Origin: Byssothecium circinans
Taxonomy: Eukaryota; Ascomycota; Dothideomycetes; Pleosporales; Massarinaceae
NCBI GenBank assembly: GCA_010015675.1
Contig: ML977004.1
Coordinates: 265,010 to 329,009 of the forward strand
Direction of reading: 5' to 3'
DNA: 64,000 nt
The notes beneath the pieces are model-generated. The model was not told where the DNA came from. It ran no database searches and saw only the letters and a program-made list of their open reading frames with translations. Positions 25,301 to 37,420 of the stretch are shown one piece after another. Each line of letters opens with the position of its first letter. The stretch's first letter is position 1. The translations under genes were made by a program, and so were the position numbers.

Positions 25301-26366
25301 TTTCCGTCCAACATAATGAAAGCTCATCTACGCAAAGACTCTGAAATTGTTTTTTGCAACTGTGAGGAAAGGAAACACCATTTACGGTTATTTTGTCAAT
25401 GGTCTGAACCATGGGTACCGCGAGTCACTGGACTAAGTAAAGTGAGATATCTTACTAACTCTACATCCACACTTCCTGCACTCTTAGATTTGTGGTTCCT
25501 ATGCCTGCTCAACAGTCTATGGTAGTACACTCGTTAGCGAAACCGGCTTTACTCTGAAGGTTGCAACGCTATTCTTCCCATCTTGGTGAGCCGCTTTATA
25601 TGTATCACCTTAGACGCCCCAAATCCCATTTCCATCCTGGCCGACCATAATTGAACGCACATCGTCACATAGCTGACTTGGATGATATGCCTTATCATTT
25701 TTGCGTCCAAACATGTTATTCACGGGTAGAGGGTCCCCAGAGATACTGCTCCAACCGGAAATAAAGCTAGGTTAGTACACTGATGCTCAGATGATAAGGA
25801 CTGAACCCGAAGGATCGGCGATGTGTGCGGCATGGTAACGTAGGTATCAGCAGACTTGGAAGCACTGGCTGAATTAGATACTAAAAAGCCTCGTTCAAGA
25901 TGGATTTCCAACTCCATAGTTGGACCGACCGAAGTAGCGTGTGGTACAATCCTAGACCTTTGAGTTACGTGAAACGTAGATCCCTTTGTCGCATACGTAA
26001 TTGCGCTCCACATACCGACACAATCGTATGCGACGGAAAGCCATGGAGTAGGAATGCAACGTTACGTCCTTGACTACTTTCTTGTGACAAAGGCCAGCAA
26101 ATCGACAGAGTCGACCAGAAATTCAACTTGAGGTAACAACAGTGGCAATCTACCATGGTCATCTGTTCTTACCTGTTCGTCTATGATTCATACGAGTGGC
26201 CTAGACTCTAGTAGCTTGTACGAGGACTGTCATTGTTATAAGTACTAAGCTAGACCCTTCTTCCAGAGCATCTTCTGTGCGCGTAGTAAATTTGCCATTC
26301 TTCACTCTTCACCCAATACCTAGATTCCCACAACACACCAACGCTATTTGCCTCTCATCTATAACG
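22359..26366. other. 4-kb gene-poor region
   Basis: No gene I can support. A CTACCG/GCTACC microsatellite lies at about 23036-23060, ATG/GAC triplet runs at about 23408-23440, and CACACCGCACC tracts at about 23477-23505. Open frames such as plus 25073-25525 and minus 25720-26013 lack domains. Base composition becomes more AT-rich after about 23940. Confidence 0.45.
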
Positions 26367-26823
26367 ATGCATGTCCACGCAGCGCTCTTTCTCGCCCTCC
26401 TACCCGCCTTCGCCCTTTCCAAAAATATCCAAGAAGCTTTCTTCGCCTGTAGACCAAAGTTCAGTAAAGGCGAACTCGCGTGCTGCTCCAAAACGTACAC
26501 CGACCTACTATCAGGCACGCACCCAGGCCTGTGCGCAAGCCCAAATGACGACTACCGTAGGTAGTATCAGCTGTCATTGACGCATTGCGCGTCCCTTCTA
26601 ACTGAGTATCCAGGTTCTATCGCTGATTTTCAGGCCGATATCAGCACTTTCTGCAAGCCAAATCGGATCCCAAAGTGCTGCAAAGCGTTAGAGGATTACA
26701 GTAATGGCCAGAAGCTGGTAAAGAGACATCTGCCCCTCGTCTTGCTACGATCGAGGGGTTGGCATGCTAATTAAGGCGTAGGATGCTACTGTCAGGTGGT
26801 CCGACGACTGTAAAGATGTCTAA
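26367..26823 (+). CDS. Small secreted eight-cysteine protein (hydrophobin-like spacing)
   Basis: Exons 26367-26556, 26614-26717 and 26782-26823 give 111 aa. A signal peptide covers about 1-17 (MHVHAALFLALLPAFAL). The mature part has cysteines in the order C, CC, C, C, CC, C, with gaps of about 11, 15, 20, 7 and 21 residues. That order is the hydrophobin order, but the gaps do not match class I or II cleanly. The eighth cysteine appears only if the second intron (GTAAAG..GCGTAG, with GCTAAT branch) is spliced; unspliced, the frame ends in an odd basic tail. The first intron (57 nt) has a CTAAC branch. Candidate surface protein or effector; function not proven. Confidence 0.65.
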
Positions 26824-27540
26824 TCTGCGCCGGTTCCGCTCTGCTTCCGTAATAGGGGCGACGGAGTTGAAGATAGTATATTTGCAGTTTAAGAGGGCGC
26901 GCGGGCTTGGGAGGTAGAAGGGGGTAATGTGCTAGACTTTCTCAAAAATCTGTTTTCATATTTGGCTCGGTCGTTTACCTGGAACTCGTTTGCTGTCTCG
27001 CATTTTGCTTTATTGGTTTGGCTTCTGCATAACGTTTGGATATTAGATTTAGATTTATTGCTTCGTCCATTCGGTCTTTGTCAAATTGATTGAGGTATGT
27101 TGAGGTAATGTGATACGAACCACGATCCCCTCGTCAACAACACGCGCTCGTCAGGCAGCGTATTGTGAAGGCGGACTGCAAGTGACGCCGTAGATGCAGA
27201 GGTAGAGACTGGCATTATACCCTTGATACGGTCGACTAGGGTGCCGAGCAACTGCGGACCAACATGGAAATCTCGGTTCATCGTGTTCGTTTCTGCATGT
27301 AAAGAACAGTCAGTCGCCTATTGTCTCCTGGTATACGTGCCCCTTGAAAAGTATGATGTCGGGCTCATCTTCAAAGCTCCATACCTAGGTAGAGAGTCTG
27401 GACTGGCGAGAGTCGAGATGACTCGTCGAATTTGCTTGATATGATCGGCCATATCGTGCTTTGTTAGAGTTCTCTGTATGAGAAATGAAACAATCTCAGT
27501 TGACATATCGGGTAGTGGGGTTAGTTCTTGCACGTGACAG

Positions 27541-27576
27541 CGCGCCATTTCACGCTAACTTTCGAGCGCGAAATGG
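27541..27576. promoter_or_regulatory. Candidate MBF/E2F-like site upstream of RAD51
   Basis: GCGCGAAA at 27566-27573 is the reverse complement of the E2F/MBF-type core TTTCGCGC. It lies about 110 bp before the RAD51 start and is part of an inverted pair, CCATTTC (27545-27551) and GAAATGG (27570-27576). G1/S control of RAD51 by MBF is known in yeasts; that it works here is inferred. Confidence 0.4.
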
Positions 27577-27682
27577 GACTCCGCGTCAGCCTTCGCCACC
27601 ATATCTTCGCAGCAGGACCCCACCACAACCGTTTCGCTAACTCACGACTTGCTCTTAATATACACTCTACAATATCTTCAAG

Positions 27683-28819
27683 ATGAGCACAGAAGAAGAA
27701 CAGTATGACGACGGCTCAATGGGCGCTCCCGGCGCTCCTACGCCCGTTTCCGCACTTGAGGTACGCGTCGCGGGTGGCAGACTTCACCGCCTAGCTAACA
27801 AGAAGAAAGGGCATCAACGGACTGACTGCGCGCGACATTAAACTCATCGTCGAAGGTGGATACAACACGGTAGAATCCATTGCATACACGTATGTAACCC
27901 CGCAATAGTTATTGACTTGCGCAACTGACGACAACGCAGGCCGCGACGAGCATTAGAACAGATCAAGGGCATCTCAGAACAAAAGGCGTCCAAGCTGCTA
28001 GCCGAAGCCTCTAAACTCGTACCGATGGGCTTTACGACAGCGACCGAAATGCACCAGCGCCGAAGCGAACTCATCTCCATCACGACCGGATCGAAGCAAC
28101 TAGACACACTCCTTGCAGGCGGTATTGAGACTGGCTCGATCACAGAAATCTTTGGCGAGTTCAGGACGGGGAAATCTCAAATATGCCACACGCTGGCGGT
28201 GACCTGCCAGCTGCCATTTGATATGGGTGGCGGCGAGGGCAAGTGCCTGTACATTGACACGGAGGGCACATTCCGTCCCGTTCGATGCCTGGCCGTGGCA
28301 CAACGCTTTGGTCTATCTGGAGAGGAGGTTCTCGATAACGTTGCATACGCGCGTGCCTACAACTCGGACCACCAGCTTGAACTCCTCAACCAGGCCGCAC
28401 AGATGATGACCGAGACCCGGTTCTCTTTACTCATTGTCGACTCGGCCACCTCCTTGTACCGAACAGACTTCTCTGGACGTGGAGAACTGTCAAGTCGGCA
28501 GACACACCTGGCCAAGTTCATGCGCACCCTTCAGCGGCTGGCAGACGAGTTTGGTATTGCCGTCGTCATTACCAACCAGGTCGTTGCTCAAGTCGACGGT
28601 GGACCCAGCGCCATGTTCAATCCGGACCCGAAGAAGCCTATTGGAGGCAACATTATCGCTCATGCTAGTACTACCCGTCTAAGTCTGAGAAAGGGACGTG
28701 GTGAGACTCGTGTGTGCAAGATCTACGATAGCCCATGTCTACCGGAGAGTGATTGTCTGTTTGCCATCAACGAGGACGGTATCGGCGATCCAAAGGAGAA
28801 GGACCTGGAGAATCACTAG
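27683..28819 (+). CDS. RAD51: RAD51 recombinase
   Basis: Forms the nucleoprotein filament on single-stranded DNA that carries out strand exchange in homologous recombination. Exons 27683-27760, 27810-27889 and 27940-28819 give 345 aa, close to the usual 339-350. The introns (49 and 50 nt) have GCTAACA and ACTGAC branch sites. The N-terminal helix-hairpin-helix region contains [10 protein letters not shown] and [13 protein letters not shown]. The core starts at [17 protein letters not shown]; Walker A is GEFRTGKS at 125-132; Walker B is [13 protein letters not shown]; then GRGELSSRQ and the ATP-cap/L2 region with [12 protein letters not shown]. The family residues look intact. This is the orthologue of yeast RAD51, Neurospora mei-3 and Aspergillus uvsC. 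Confidence 0.97.
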
Positions 28820-29173
28820 TGTGGGAAGTGGCTCTTCGTGGATATATGGAGTAGGCGAATTTGGCGAACATGGCTCTCTTGCATGGGTGGCGCTAGTTGG
28901 GGCATGAATGATAACAATATATCTGTAGACTTTACGTTTTCAATATCAATACCTAGCAAATAATGCAGCACTCTATTCATGATTCTCGAGTGACTATCAG
29001 AAGCATGTGCCACATGCTGTGGCGTATTAAGCTCAAGCTGTCGATCGACATCCCTGCGCGACAGCTCCCCAAAGTTTTGTTTGTGGTCGGCTTCACCACG
29101 CAACACGCTGCCATCCCCACACGCGCGACTTTTTGATCTCGAACTCTCCCCGATACCCACGCATGGGATTACA

Positions 29174-32100
29174 ATGGCCAAAACCGGAGGCACCTGCCTC
29201 TACAAGGAGGCGCGTCTGAACATCGAGCCCGCGTTTCCAGACTCCACCATCTCCATCACCCTCCCCGCAGCGAGCACCTCGACGTTCGGCCTACAGACCC
29301 GCCCGAAGCGGACCGTATTCACCGACACCTTTACCGACCAAGACGAAGATGCCTTTGCAAAGCGACACCTGGCCAGCGATGGCTCACTGTTCTTCAGGCG
29401 CATTCACAAGTACCCGCGGACCTTTCTCTGGCGCATTCTGGACGGGCGGAAGATGCTCGAGATACAAGCGACGGATTTGGAGCACAGCTATGATGATCCG
29501 CTCGAGGCAAATCTGACGCTACTGCTGCACTTTACCTCCCCGATCCGACCGTTCTGTGTCGCATTCGCCGAACCCGAAGAGCGAGATGCGCTGACCGTCT
29601 TCGCCATCACAAGCGCCAGCGAGCTGTACACAATCACACTGCATCGCGACTTCTTCATCAAGCCCACGGCTTCGGAGCAGGAGATCACGGACTGGTGCAA
29701 GCGCAGCTCGCTCAACCTCTTGACGACGCACATACCGTATAGACTGGTCGCTGTGAGCGCGAACGAGTTGCTGGTGTCGCTCGAGAACGGAGGGATTGTG
29801 CGCTTGACGAGGGACAACAAGGACCATGTACTATGGCGGGAAGTCGTCTATCAACAAAACAATTGGTCCATCCGGGGCATGCTCTCGTGGAAAGGACAAC
29901 AGACGGTGCGATTCGACAATGCAGACTTGTCACTTTCAGCAGCAGCCGCCATGGCACTCTCTCCCGACCACAAGCACATAATTTCCGTATGCCTGGACCA
30001 TCGATTGAGAATCTTCAATATTGACTCGGGGAAGCTGACCTTACAACGGGACCTGTTGCACCACCCGGATGGATCACACGAGAGGAACCCGCCCTACTTC
30101 ATTGGGCCGTCACAGTCGACTCTATTACAAATTGTTGATATAGGTGGGGCGGCAGGAGGTGCCAACTATCACATTGTGACATACTCTCCCTTGGAGCACC
30201 AATTCAAATTCTGGGCTGTACGCGATGCCGACGATGAGACACATGGAATCTACGATGCCCAAGATGAAGTCGAACTAAGCCCTCCTATCGATGAGCTAAT
30301 GGACGCGACTGTTTGGACAATGGAAGAGTTTGCCGTGATACCTGGGCCCGCTGGCTGGAGAGGCGTGGAGCTGTGGGTTCGCACGAGATCAGGACCGAGC
30401 AGCAAGGTGTACTCTCTGAAATTCGATCTGGATGACCATGCAGAACGACTAAACAGGACTTGGAAAACTGGGTGGTTGACCGTGGACTCGGGACCTCTTA
30501 CGAATGAAGCGCTCAGAATCAATCCCACAAATCCTGGAGAGCAAGAGTACGATCCATCTGACCCTTCCGATTCGGATCTCACTGATCAATGGCTGGACTT
30601 TCTCTTCTTTCCCGGGCGTTTTACGACAGCTACACTTGAGACCGCACATATGTACTTCCGAAAAGGGTTGGATCGGACCAGCTCTACCAAGGCTGCTAGA
30701 GGCGCATTGAAGGAGCGCCTATGCGCAACTGTGGCAGCCTACACGACAAAAGCACAAAAGGGTTCGGCAGAATCGGAGAATTACGATCAAATCCTGGCCG
30801 AGCAATGGCGAGTCTTTTACGGCATTGTCAGGGATTTGCACAAGCGGAGAGGTGAGTCTTTGTCTCTGGCATACGATACTGAGCTCGACATGCCCTGGCT
30901 AGTATTGAGCGACTATCTATCAGCTATTCGAAGATGTAGCGATGCCGAAGCTGTTGTACTCAACGTAGCCGCTGTTTCCGGCTCGCACCAACTCGCCTCT
31001 CCGCTGCGCAAAGCTCTTCCTAAACGACAGGACCATCATGAAGATATAGAAGTGACGAGGCTACTCAATGCGGCCGCTTCGTTTCGACGAAGATACCCAG
31101 CATCTTTTCAAGAGGAGCTCAAGCGCCAGGTCGAGTTGGATCTATTGCAGAGCCGACCGATTACCATCATTGATCGCATGGAGCAAATGGAAGTCAACTG
31201 TGACATATCACAATTGCCGACAGAGGAGGACTTGTCATCGTTCATAGTAGAGCTGGGTATGCCCCTTGACAACTTAAACACGGACATCTTCGTTGGAGCT
31301 TTGCAGACATTACATGTCGAGGAAGAGAGCAAACGACAGCCCCCCACGAAACGGCGGCTGCAGGTTGCACGATATGGTCTCAGTGCCTTGGTTCAGATAT
31401 CGCAAGAAACGCTGGAGACCAAGCACAACATCTTGCTCGACTTACTGTTCTTGATACTGTTCATGCAATTCGACGAAGCCGGCGAAGACGAGCTTTCGGC
31501 AGAATTTGACGCCAGCGAGGTCTTCGTCGAGCTGATAGCTGAGTTCAAGGATACGTTGTTGCTGAACTGGCTCGCAACTACCGTGTGGTCACATCCGTGT
31601 CCGACTGGACCAAGCTCGGAAAATTTGTTCAAGAGTCTGAATGAGACGCTCAGGACCAAACAATTCCCCATGACCCAGACCGCTCTGGAAGGCGTTCGTG
31701 GTCTTATCGCGTGCGACTTATCGAAACCTCCTGGCCTGAAGTCTGGGCTACTCACGTACTGGAGCGGAGCATGGCTGGCATCAATATTTTCCGATCCAAC
31801 AGTCACCTTCGACTCCGTTGTGGAGGACATAATGGGTATATTGCTTTCTCAAAAGGAGTACATACTTGCAATGGAGTTTTCCAAATTCTCTTCGGAGAGC
31901 GCGTGGTCTACTTATCTGAAGGGCCGGATACATATCGCGCTTGGCGAGAACGATCGAGCAGCTATCTGCTTCAAGAAGGCTGCCCATAATCTCTGTAAGC
32001 CAGACTCAATGTATGTGGTACTCACAAGTCTAACTAAGGTAGCCCTAGGCAGTGAATTCGAGATCGGAGTGGACGACACGGCAAACCTGGTATCCGAGAT

Positions 32101-32942
32101 TGATCGTGGTGACTTTTCCGTCGGACTCCCGAATTACTATAAACACATCTTGAGCCTCTTCGAGAAGGTCAAGGCGTACTCTTACGTCGCCGACTTTGCG
32201 CATCTAGGTTTAAGAAGTTTATACGGAAACGAGGACATGGGATTGAAGACAGAACTCCTTCAACGCCTGTTCACAGCTTCGTTGAACACGTCAAGATTCA
32301 GCGAGGCGTATGCAGCATTGATCAGAGAAAATGACGCAGCTCTGTAAGTCTCCTTTTTCGATATCAGACCGAACCCAGACTAACCGCGACGACAGGAGAA
32401 ATAACGATCTCCAAAAGCTCATCACCACCATGGTCTCACAAGCACAAACCACAACGCTCCTCGCATTTCCCTTCATCGGTCTCATAGAAGACGTGGACGA
32501 AATTCTTTCCAACCTCTGCCACAAGACCCTCAACCTTGCCTCCGGCCCCCCGTACCACCAAATCCTCTACTCCTTCCGTATCTCACGCGGTAACTTCCGG
32601 GGCGCCGCATCAATCCTCCACGAGCGACTCCAGCGTCTCAAATCCACATCATCGAAGAACCACGATCCGGCAGATGAGTCGCTTACACAATGCTACCTCA
32701 TGATCATCAACGCGCTGTCATCAGTTGGTCAAAAGGACGCGTATATTCTAGCTGAAAAGCGCATTGATGATGCAGCGGTGCCCTCATGGACAATCGGGCA
32801 GGCGAAGAAGGTACTCAAGCGACAAGTCATTACGTTGGAGACGCTGAGAAAGGAGTATCAGGCGGAGCTAGATCGAGTGGCGGCGATTGAGACGGGCCAG
32901 TTTCCGTTTGTGGATCCGGCGGATGATATGGATATCTTGTAG
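29174..32942 (+). CDS. NUP120: Nucleoporin Nup120/Nup160 (Y-complex)
   Basis: Exons 29174-32343 and 32396-32942 with a 52-nt intron (branch GACTAACC) give 1238 aa. The N-terminal half is beta-propeller-like (MALSPDHKHIISVCLDHRLRIFNIDSG), the C-terminal half alpha-helical, with a segment (HQILYSFRISRGNFRGAA) typical of the Nup160 family C-terminus. The protein is a short arm of the Nup84/Nup107 (Y) scaffold complex of the nuclear pore. The start is set at MAKTGGT; the longer open frame upstream has no ATG. It lies 354 bp after RAD51 on the same strand; the genes are separately expressed as far as the sequence shows. Confidence 0.9.
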
Positions 32943-33489
32943 ACTAGAGCTTTTAGTATGGCGTTTTGTGGGGTGTGGAAATGTTTTGGGGAGGGTGAAA
33001 TAGTACAGCGTGTCAAGCATAACAAGATCTTCGTGAGATTAGGTCAAATCAACAAGTCTTCGTTTCTTTATTTCAAAACTGGGTGCATGAGAGTAGCAGA
33101 AACGTTAACGTACAGCTGGCTTGACTTTGGCATACCTTGCCACGATATCATCTGGTCAGACTGCAGGTTTACATAATCTTATACAACTAGCTTGCTCAAC
33201 AAATGTAAGTATAGACTATGTAGAAGATCTAAATCGTTCTCATGCGGAGTTAGTGGTGAGAGTCGGCCGTTCTTACCGTTTCCGGCGGCTCGACGCCAAA
33301 TGATCGCGCTAACAGATAGTCGGCGGGGAAACGCGTCTCACTTTCATCTTTGAAGCTCTCACAGACGAGCGCTTCGGTGCTTGCGACCTCACCTACTCCA
33401 TAGACTTACTTCTCCATGCCTTTCCACCTTTACACTACCCATCATTCTCAGCGCAATACTTTTAGATCGGCCACATCACATCTTCGGAC
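32943..33489. other. Intergenic
   Basis: 3' region of the nucleoporin gene and promoter of the E2 gene. Nothing else recognised. Confidence 0.5.
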
Positions 33490-34864
33490 ATGGTAAACAG
33501 AACGCACGCTTTCACCACGATAGACATTTGCTAATCGTACAAAGAATTCGAAATCACTCCGCCGCCTGGCCACTGACCATGGCTCGCTTCACACTGCAGG
33601 ACTTCCACCAAATTTCCTCTTTCCTCCTGCCAGCGCGTCCGACCCCTACGCTGACCTAACGTCCCTCGACATCCTCCTTGCCGGCCCCGTAGGCACACCA
33701 TACGCAAACGGCGTATGGCGCCTTCACCTCGACATTCCACCGACATATCCCACCGCTCCACCGACCGCTAGCTTCCGCACCCCGCTATGGCACCCCAATG
33801 TTGACGAGAAGTCCGGCGCTGTGTGCGTAGAGACGCTGAAGCGCGACTGGAGCTCTTCACTCAAGCTGCGCGATGTACTTGTCACGATTTCGTGCCTCCT
33901 GATACAACCGAATCCGGCGAGTGCGCTGAACGAAGATGCAGGGAAGTTGGCGGCTGAGGATTGGGATAGCTTCTGTCGACGGGCGACGCTCATGACCAAG
34001 ATTCATGCTGCTGTGCCTGCTAGTTTGGCGAATGAGGTCAAGGAGGCACAGAGTAGAGGTGAGGAGAAGGAGGAAAAGGAAAGGCGTGATCTGGTGATGG
34101 AGGCAGAGCCTAAGGTCAATGGGAAAGGGAAGGGAAAGGCGTTGGCGAAGACGACACCAACCGCCTCGAAGGTCCGGGCGATGAGTGCAGAGGATGAGGA
34201 GAATCTGAAGGCCGCGAGGGTCAGTGTTGATGCTGAGAGTGATCCTGAGGCCGATTGGATATCGGGACCGATCGAGGCGCCGAAAGCCATGGCGAAGGGA
34301 CGGAGTAATATCTTTGGAATTGAAGGACTTGAAGACGATTTACAGCTTGATTCACCACCTATGATACGTTCATCAGGCGGACGCGTATCCACTCAAGGAG
34401 GAATCCCGGATGACCACGACCTCTCCGACCCCTTCATCACCGTCCCTTCGAAACGCACCACCCAGCAGGACGAACAGCAACCCTTCAGTCTGCGCGTCCC
34501 TGTCTCCACGGGCAAAGGACTCTCCCCCACGACCGCTACACCCGACCTCCTCAGATTCTCCCACCAAAACCCCTTCTCGGCAATCCAACTCAACAACCAG
34601 ACCCACCCGCTCATCAAAGAGTTCTCCTGGTCCTGGTCCGAATCTGAGACGATGCACGGCAGTGCCCTAAAAAAGAAGAAGAAGAACGATAATGATAATG
34701 CGTTGAGCAAGGAAACCCCAGGTGTTGTGAGGAAGAGGATGGCAGAGGATGAGTTTGTGGAGAAGCAGAGGTGGGAGATGAAGAGGTTCAAGAGGGCTGG
34801 GTTCGATCTCAAGAGGTATAATCGTGGGGATTTTGGACCGAGGACGGGGATTGCGAGACTTTGA
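33490..34864 (+). CDS. UBE2S-like ubiquitin-conjugating enzyme (E2) with long C-terminal extension
   Basis: Exon 1 is only the ATG (33490-33492); a 52-nt intron (GTAAAC..CAAAG, branch GCTAATC) follows directly, and exon 2 (33545-34864) carries the rest: 440 aa. The UBC fold covers about residues 5-160, with HPN at 84-86 and the catalytic Cys95 in GAVCVETLKRDW. The helix after the active site reads LLIQPNPASALNEDAG, which closely resembles human UBE2S, the K11-chain E2 of the APC/C. Some 280 residues follow that are mostly disordered and charged, with KKKKKN and a final GPRTGIARL. Orthology to UBE2S is an inference from motif resemblance. The extreme 5' exon depends on the splice call, but no other in-frame ATG precedes the fold. 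Confidence 0.85.
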
Positions 34865-35856
34865 CGGGTACGACGGTGTCGAAGTCTACAGAAGCAAATG
34901 AGTGATGGATTGGGCTGGATTGCGTGGAACATGAAAATGCATAGCGAAGGTTGGAGCATTGCTGGAGTTTGATTTCCCCTGTCTCTGGCTCATGGTGCTG
35001 GAGTGTTCGAGATACTGGGAGCGGCATTGGATCGGCGTTGGTGATACCTTTTCTTTTGGTGGGTTGTATGACCATCACGATTGCCCTACAGGATGCATGT
35101 ATGCTTGCTAGGGGAAGTTTTTAAGTAGTGGAAAGGAGATTAATAAAAGCATGATGCATGTCGTCATCGCAAGGATGGCCTACAGGGTAATGCTTCGATA
35201 AGTAGTTGTCTTGAAAGCACGAAGCATCGATATCCCAGCTTGCGGAATGAATATAATGGGCAATCAACTTCTGCGACCTCGAGCTAAACCTGATTTTATT
35301 CCCGACCCGATTGCGGGCATTCCTCCCTTCTACATAAGCCCGTGTAAAAGTAAGTTAGAAACAGTAAAGCATCTTCACTGACTATCCTCGTGTCTGAGTA
35401 CGCGCGCGATATATCCCTAGCGTTTCAGGGCACCTAAGTAAGTCATGGTCGAGTGGATTGCGGATTATTCAACGTGTTTCGCGAGTCGCAGATTAAGCGC
35501 TACCAACCCTGCGCCACGCCGGATGATTGGCCGTCGATCATTGACTGTTGTTGTGCATGGTCGCCAATCTTGTGCCTGAATTAGAATGTAAGACAGGGAC
35601 GAAAAGGTGGCCGATGCTGCTGATGACGTCCGTGGGGAATGAGGCTGTGCGTTGGCCGTTTGGACTTTGGATTCTTGGATTCTTTCGACTTGGATCTCAC
35701 ACTTTCGTTTCTTGCTTCCACTTTTGTGAACTGCGACTGCCGTGCAGCGACCTTGATCGCGGGACAACTACATATTCATCTGAGCGACTGCGAGATTACG
35801 AATACCACGACATTCTTTTACTAAGGGAAGAGAGGGATTAGAAGAGAAGGGGCATC
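34865..35856. other. Intergenic
   Basis: Short unassigned open frames; no recognisable gene, RNA or repeat. Confidence 0.45.
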
Positions 35857-36887
35857 ATGGCGATGTTTGACATGAAGAGCAATTGCACGAACGTGCCCGA
35901 CAATGTGCGGACGGACGCCGGAGTAGCAGGAGCCGGAGTAGGTCTTCCCAGCAACATATCTTGCCCCCATCAAAAATGCTAATGAAGATATATATGTAGA
36001 CCCTCCTCTCCTACATAATAACAAACTGCGCCTCACTCCTCCTCTCCGCCGTAATCATCCTCCTTGGCCTCCGAAAATCCACCTCGGCGCCCATATGCCG
36101 CAAACTGCTCATCGCCTTCTCGGACCAGCAAATCATCACGGGTATCGGCATCCAATCCGTCGGGCTGGCGAAAATGAAACACATGGTCGCATACCACTAC
36201 TTCATAATCTGGCTGCTGTCCCTCTTATCCACGGCAACGAACCTCGCCACGCTGCTCGCCCTCGTCAACGACTTCAAAAGAGACTGGGTACTTCGGTGGC
36301 TGAGGCAGTTCTTCATGCTGGTAAACATGTTCCTCGGCGTGCTGAGCGGTATCTTCATCCTGCAGACCGTGATGAAGAATCTAGAGCCCCGGCTCCCGAT
36401 TGCTTGTGTATGGAATGTCCCTGGACGCGGGACACGCAGCGACGCAGGGATCTCCATCACAGGTACCATCGCCGTAATCGTGCTCCAAGTTGTCGTCTTC
36501 ATCGCTTCAACATTGTACCTCCACGCGCGCACGAACCCGCGCTGGGTCAAAAGCGTGCAGGTCGTCGGCCTTGTGATGCTCATCGCCATGGGCGTTGGCG
36601 CTACCGCGCGCGTTGTTATGGTGAGCCAGGCGTTCGGTACGGTGCCGGATGGTGTAAATCTGGAGGGCCCGAGCGAGAAGGATTGGAGCTATGGACAGCT
36701 TTTACCGCTGCTGTTGTTGGTGCTGCCGTTAATTAATTTGGTCGAGGTGGTGAGAGGCGAGGTCAGGGTGCCGGAGAATCATAAAGTTGATGGGGGGAGT
36801 GGTGCGGATGGGATGGGGGAGGGATTGCTGGGGCAAGGCGGCACGGAGTTGAGGTATCAGCCTAATCCCATTTTTGGGAAGAGGTGA
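35857..36887 (+). CDS. Six-pass membrane protein, fungal family of unknown function
   Basis: Exons 35857-35937 and 36000-36887 with a 62-nt intron (branch GCTAATG) give 322 aa. The short N-terminus has a CTNVPDN-D-AGVAGAG stretch seen in many Pezizomycotina membrane proteins of this size. Six hydrophobic helices follow: the start of exon 2 (LLSYIITNCASLLLSAVI), then near HYFIIWLLSLL, QFFMLVNMFLGVLSGIF, IAVIVLQVVVFIASTLYL, VVGLVMLIAMGVGATARV and LLPLLLLVLPLINLV. The C-terminal tail is glycine-rich and hydrophilic. Seven-helix receptor-like membership is not supported. Substrate and location are unknown. Confidence 0.75.
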
Positions 36888-37420
36888 GCAAGTTTGGTAT
36901 ATTTTGTAGTAGAGTGGTGGGGAAATTAGATGACCTTTTTGAAGGAGGAACTGTGCATAGGTCCGCTAGAGGTTTGACGAGGTTGTCCATGTTGTTTGAT
37001 TTGCGTGATGTTGATGTCGCTATGGGATATCTGATGGCTATCATAGGGGTGCTTTGGGTGTGTTATGTGTATTCTCTACTGTCCTCCTTGGTGCTCCCCT
37101 CCATGCTGACCTTACACTGGCGAATAGTCTTGTTCTAGCAAAGTCTGGGAAAGTCTGCTAAAGGTCCGGCACATACGGTCTCAAATCCCCAGACCCACAC
37201 TATCAGCTAATGCCGCCTAACTTCAAATTGCTATTTGCAACGTCAAGTAATTGCAATCCCGATATCTAGGTAAGCGTCACGTGCCATCGCGAAACCGCAC
37301 CTCCTGTCTACGCGTCGTCTCTTGGCAACCCACCACTTTCGTATTTCTTACCTGCAAACATACACAAACCCCCACCTCACCTCACCGCACATTCTCCTCT
37401 TCCCCGCGCCGCCAGCAAGT
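36888..37420. other. Intergenic
   Basis: Between the membrane-protein gene and the RNase H gene. An unassigned short frame (36884-37138) contains a hydrophobic stretch but is not convincing. Confidence 0.4.

Noticed and set aside
25073..25525. 150-aa plus-strand frame
   Set aside because: No domain, and the complementary strand is partly open too.
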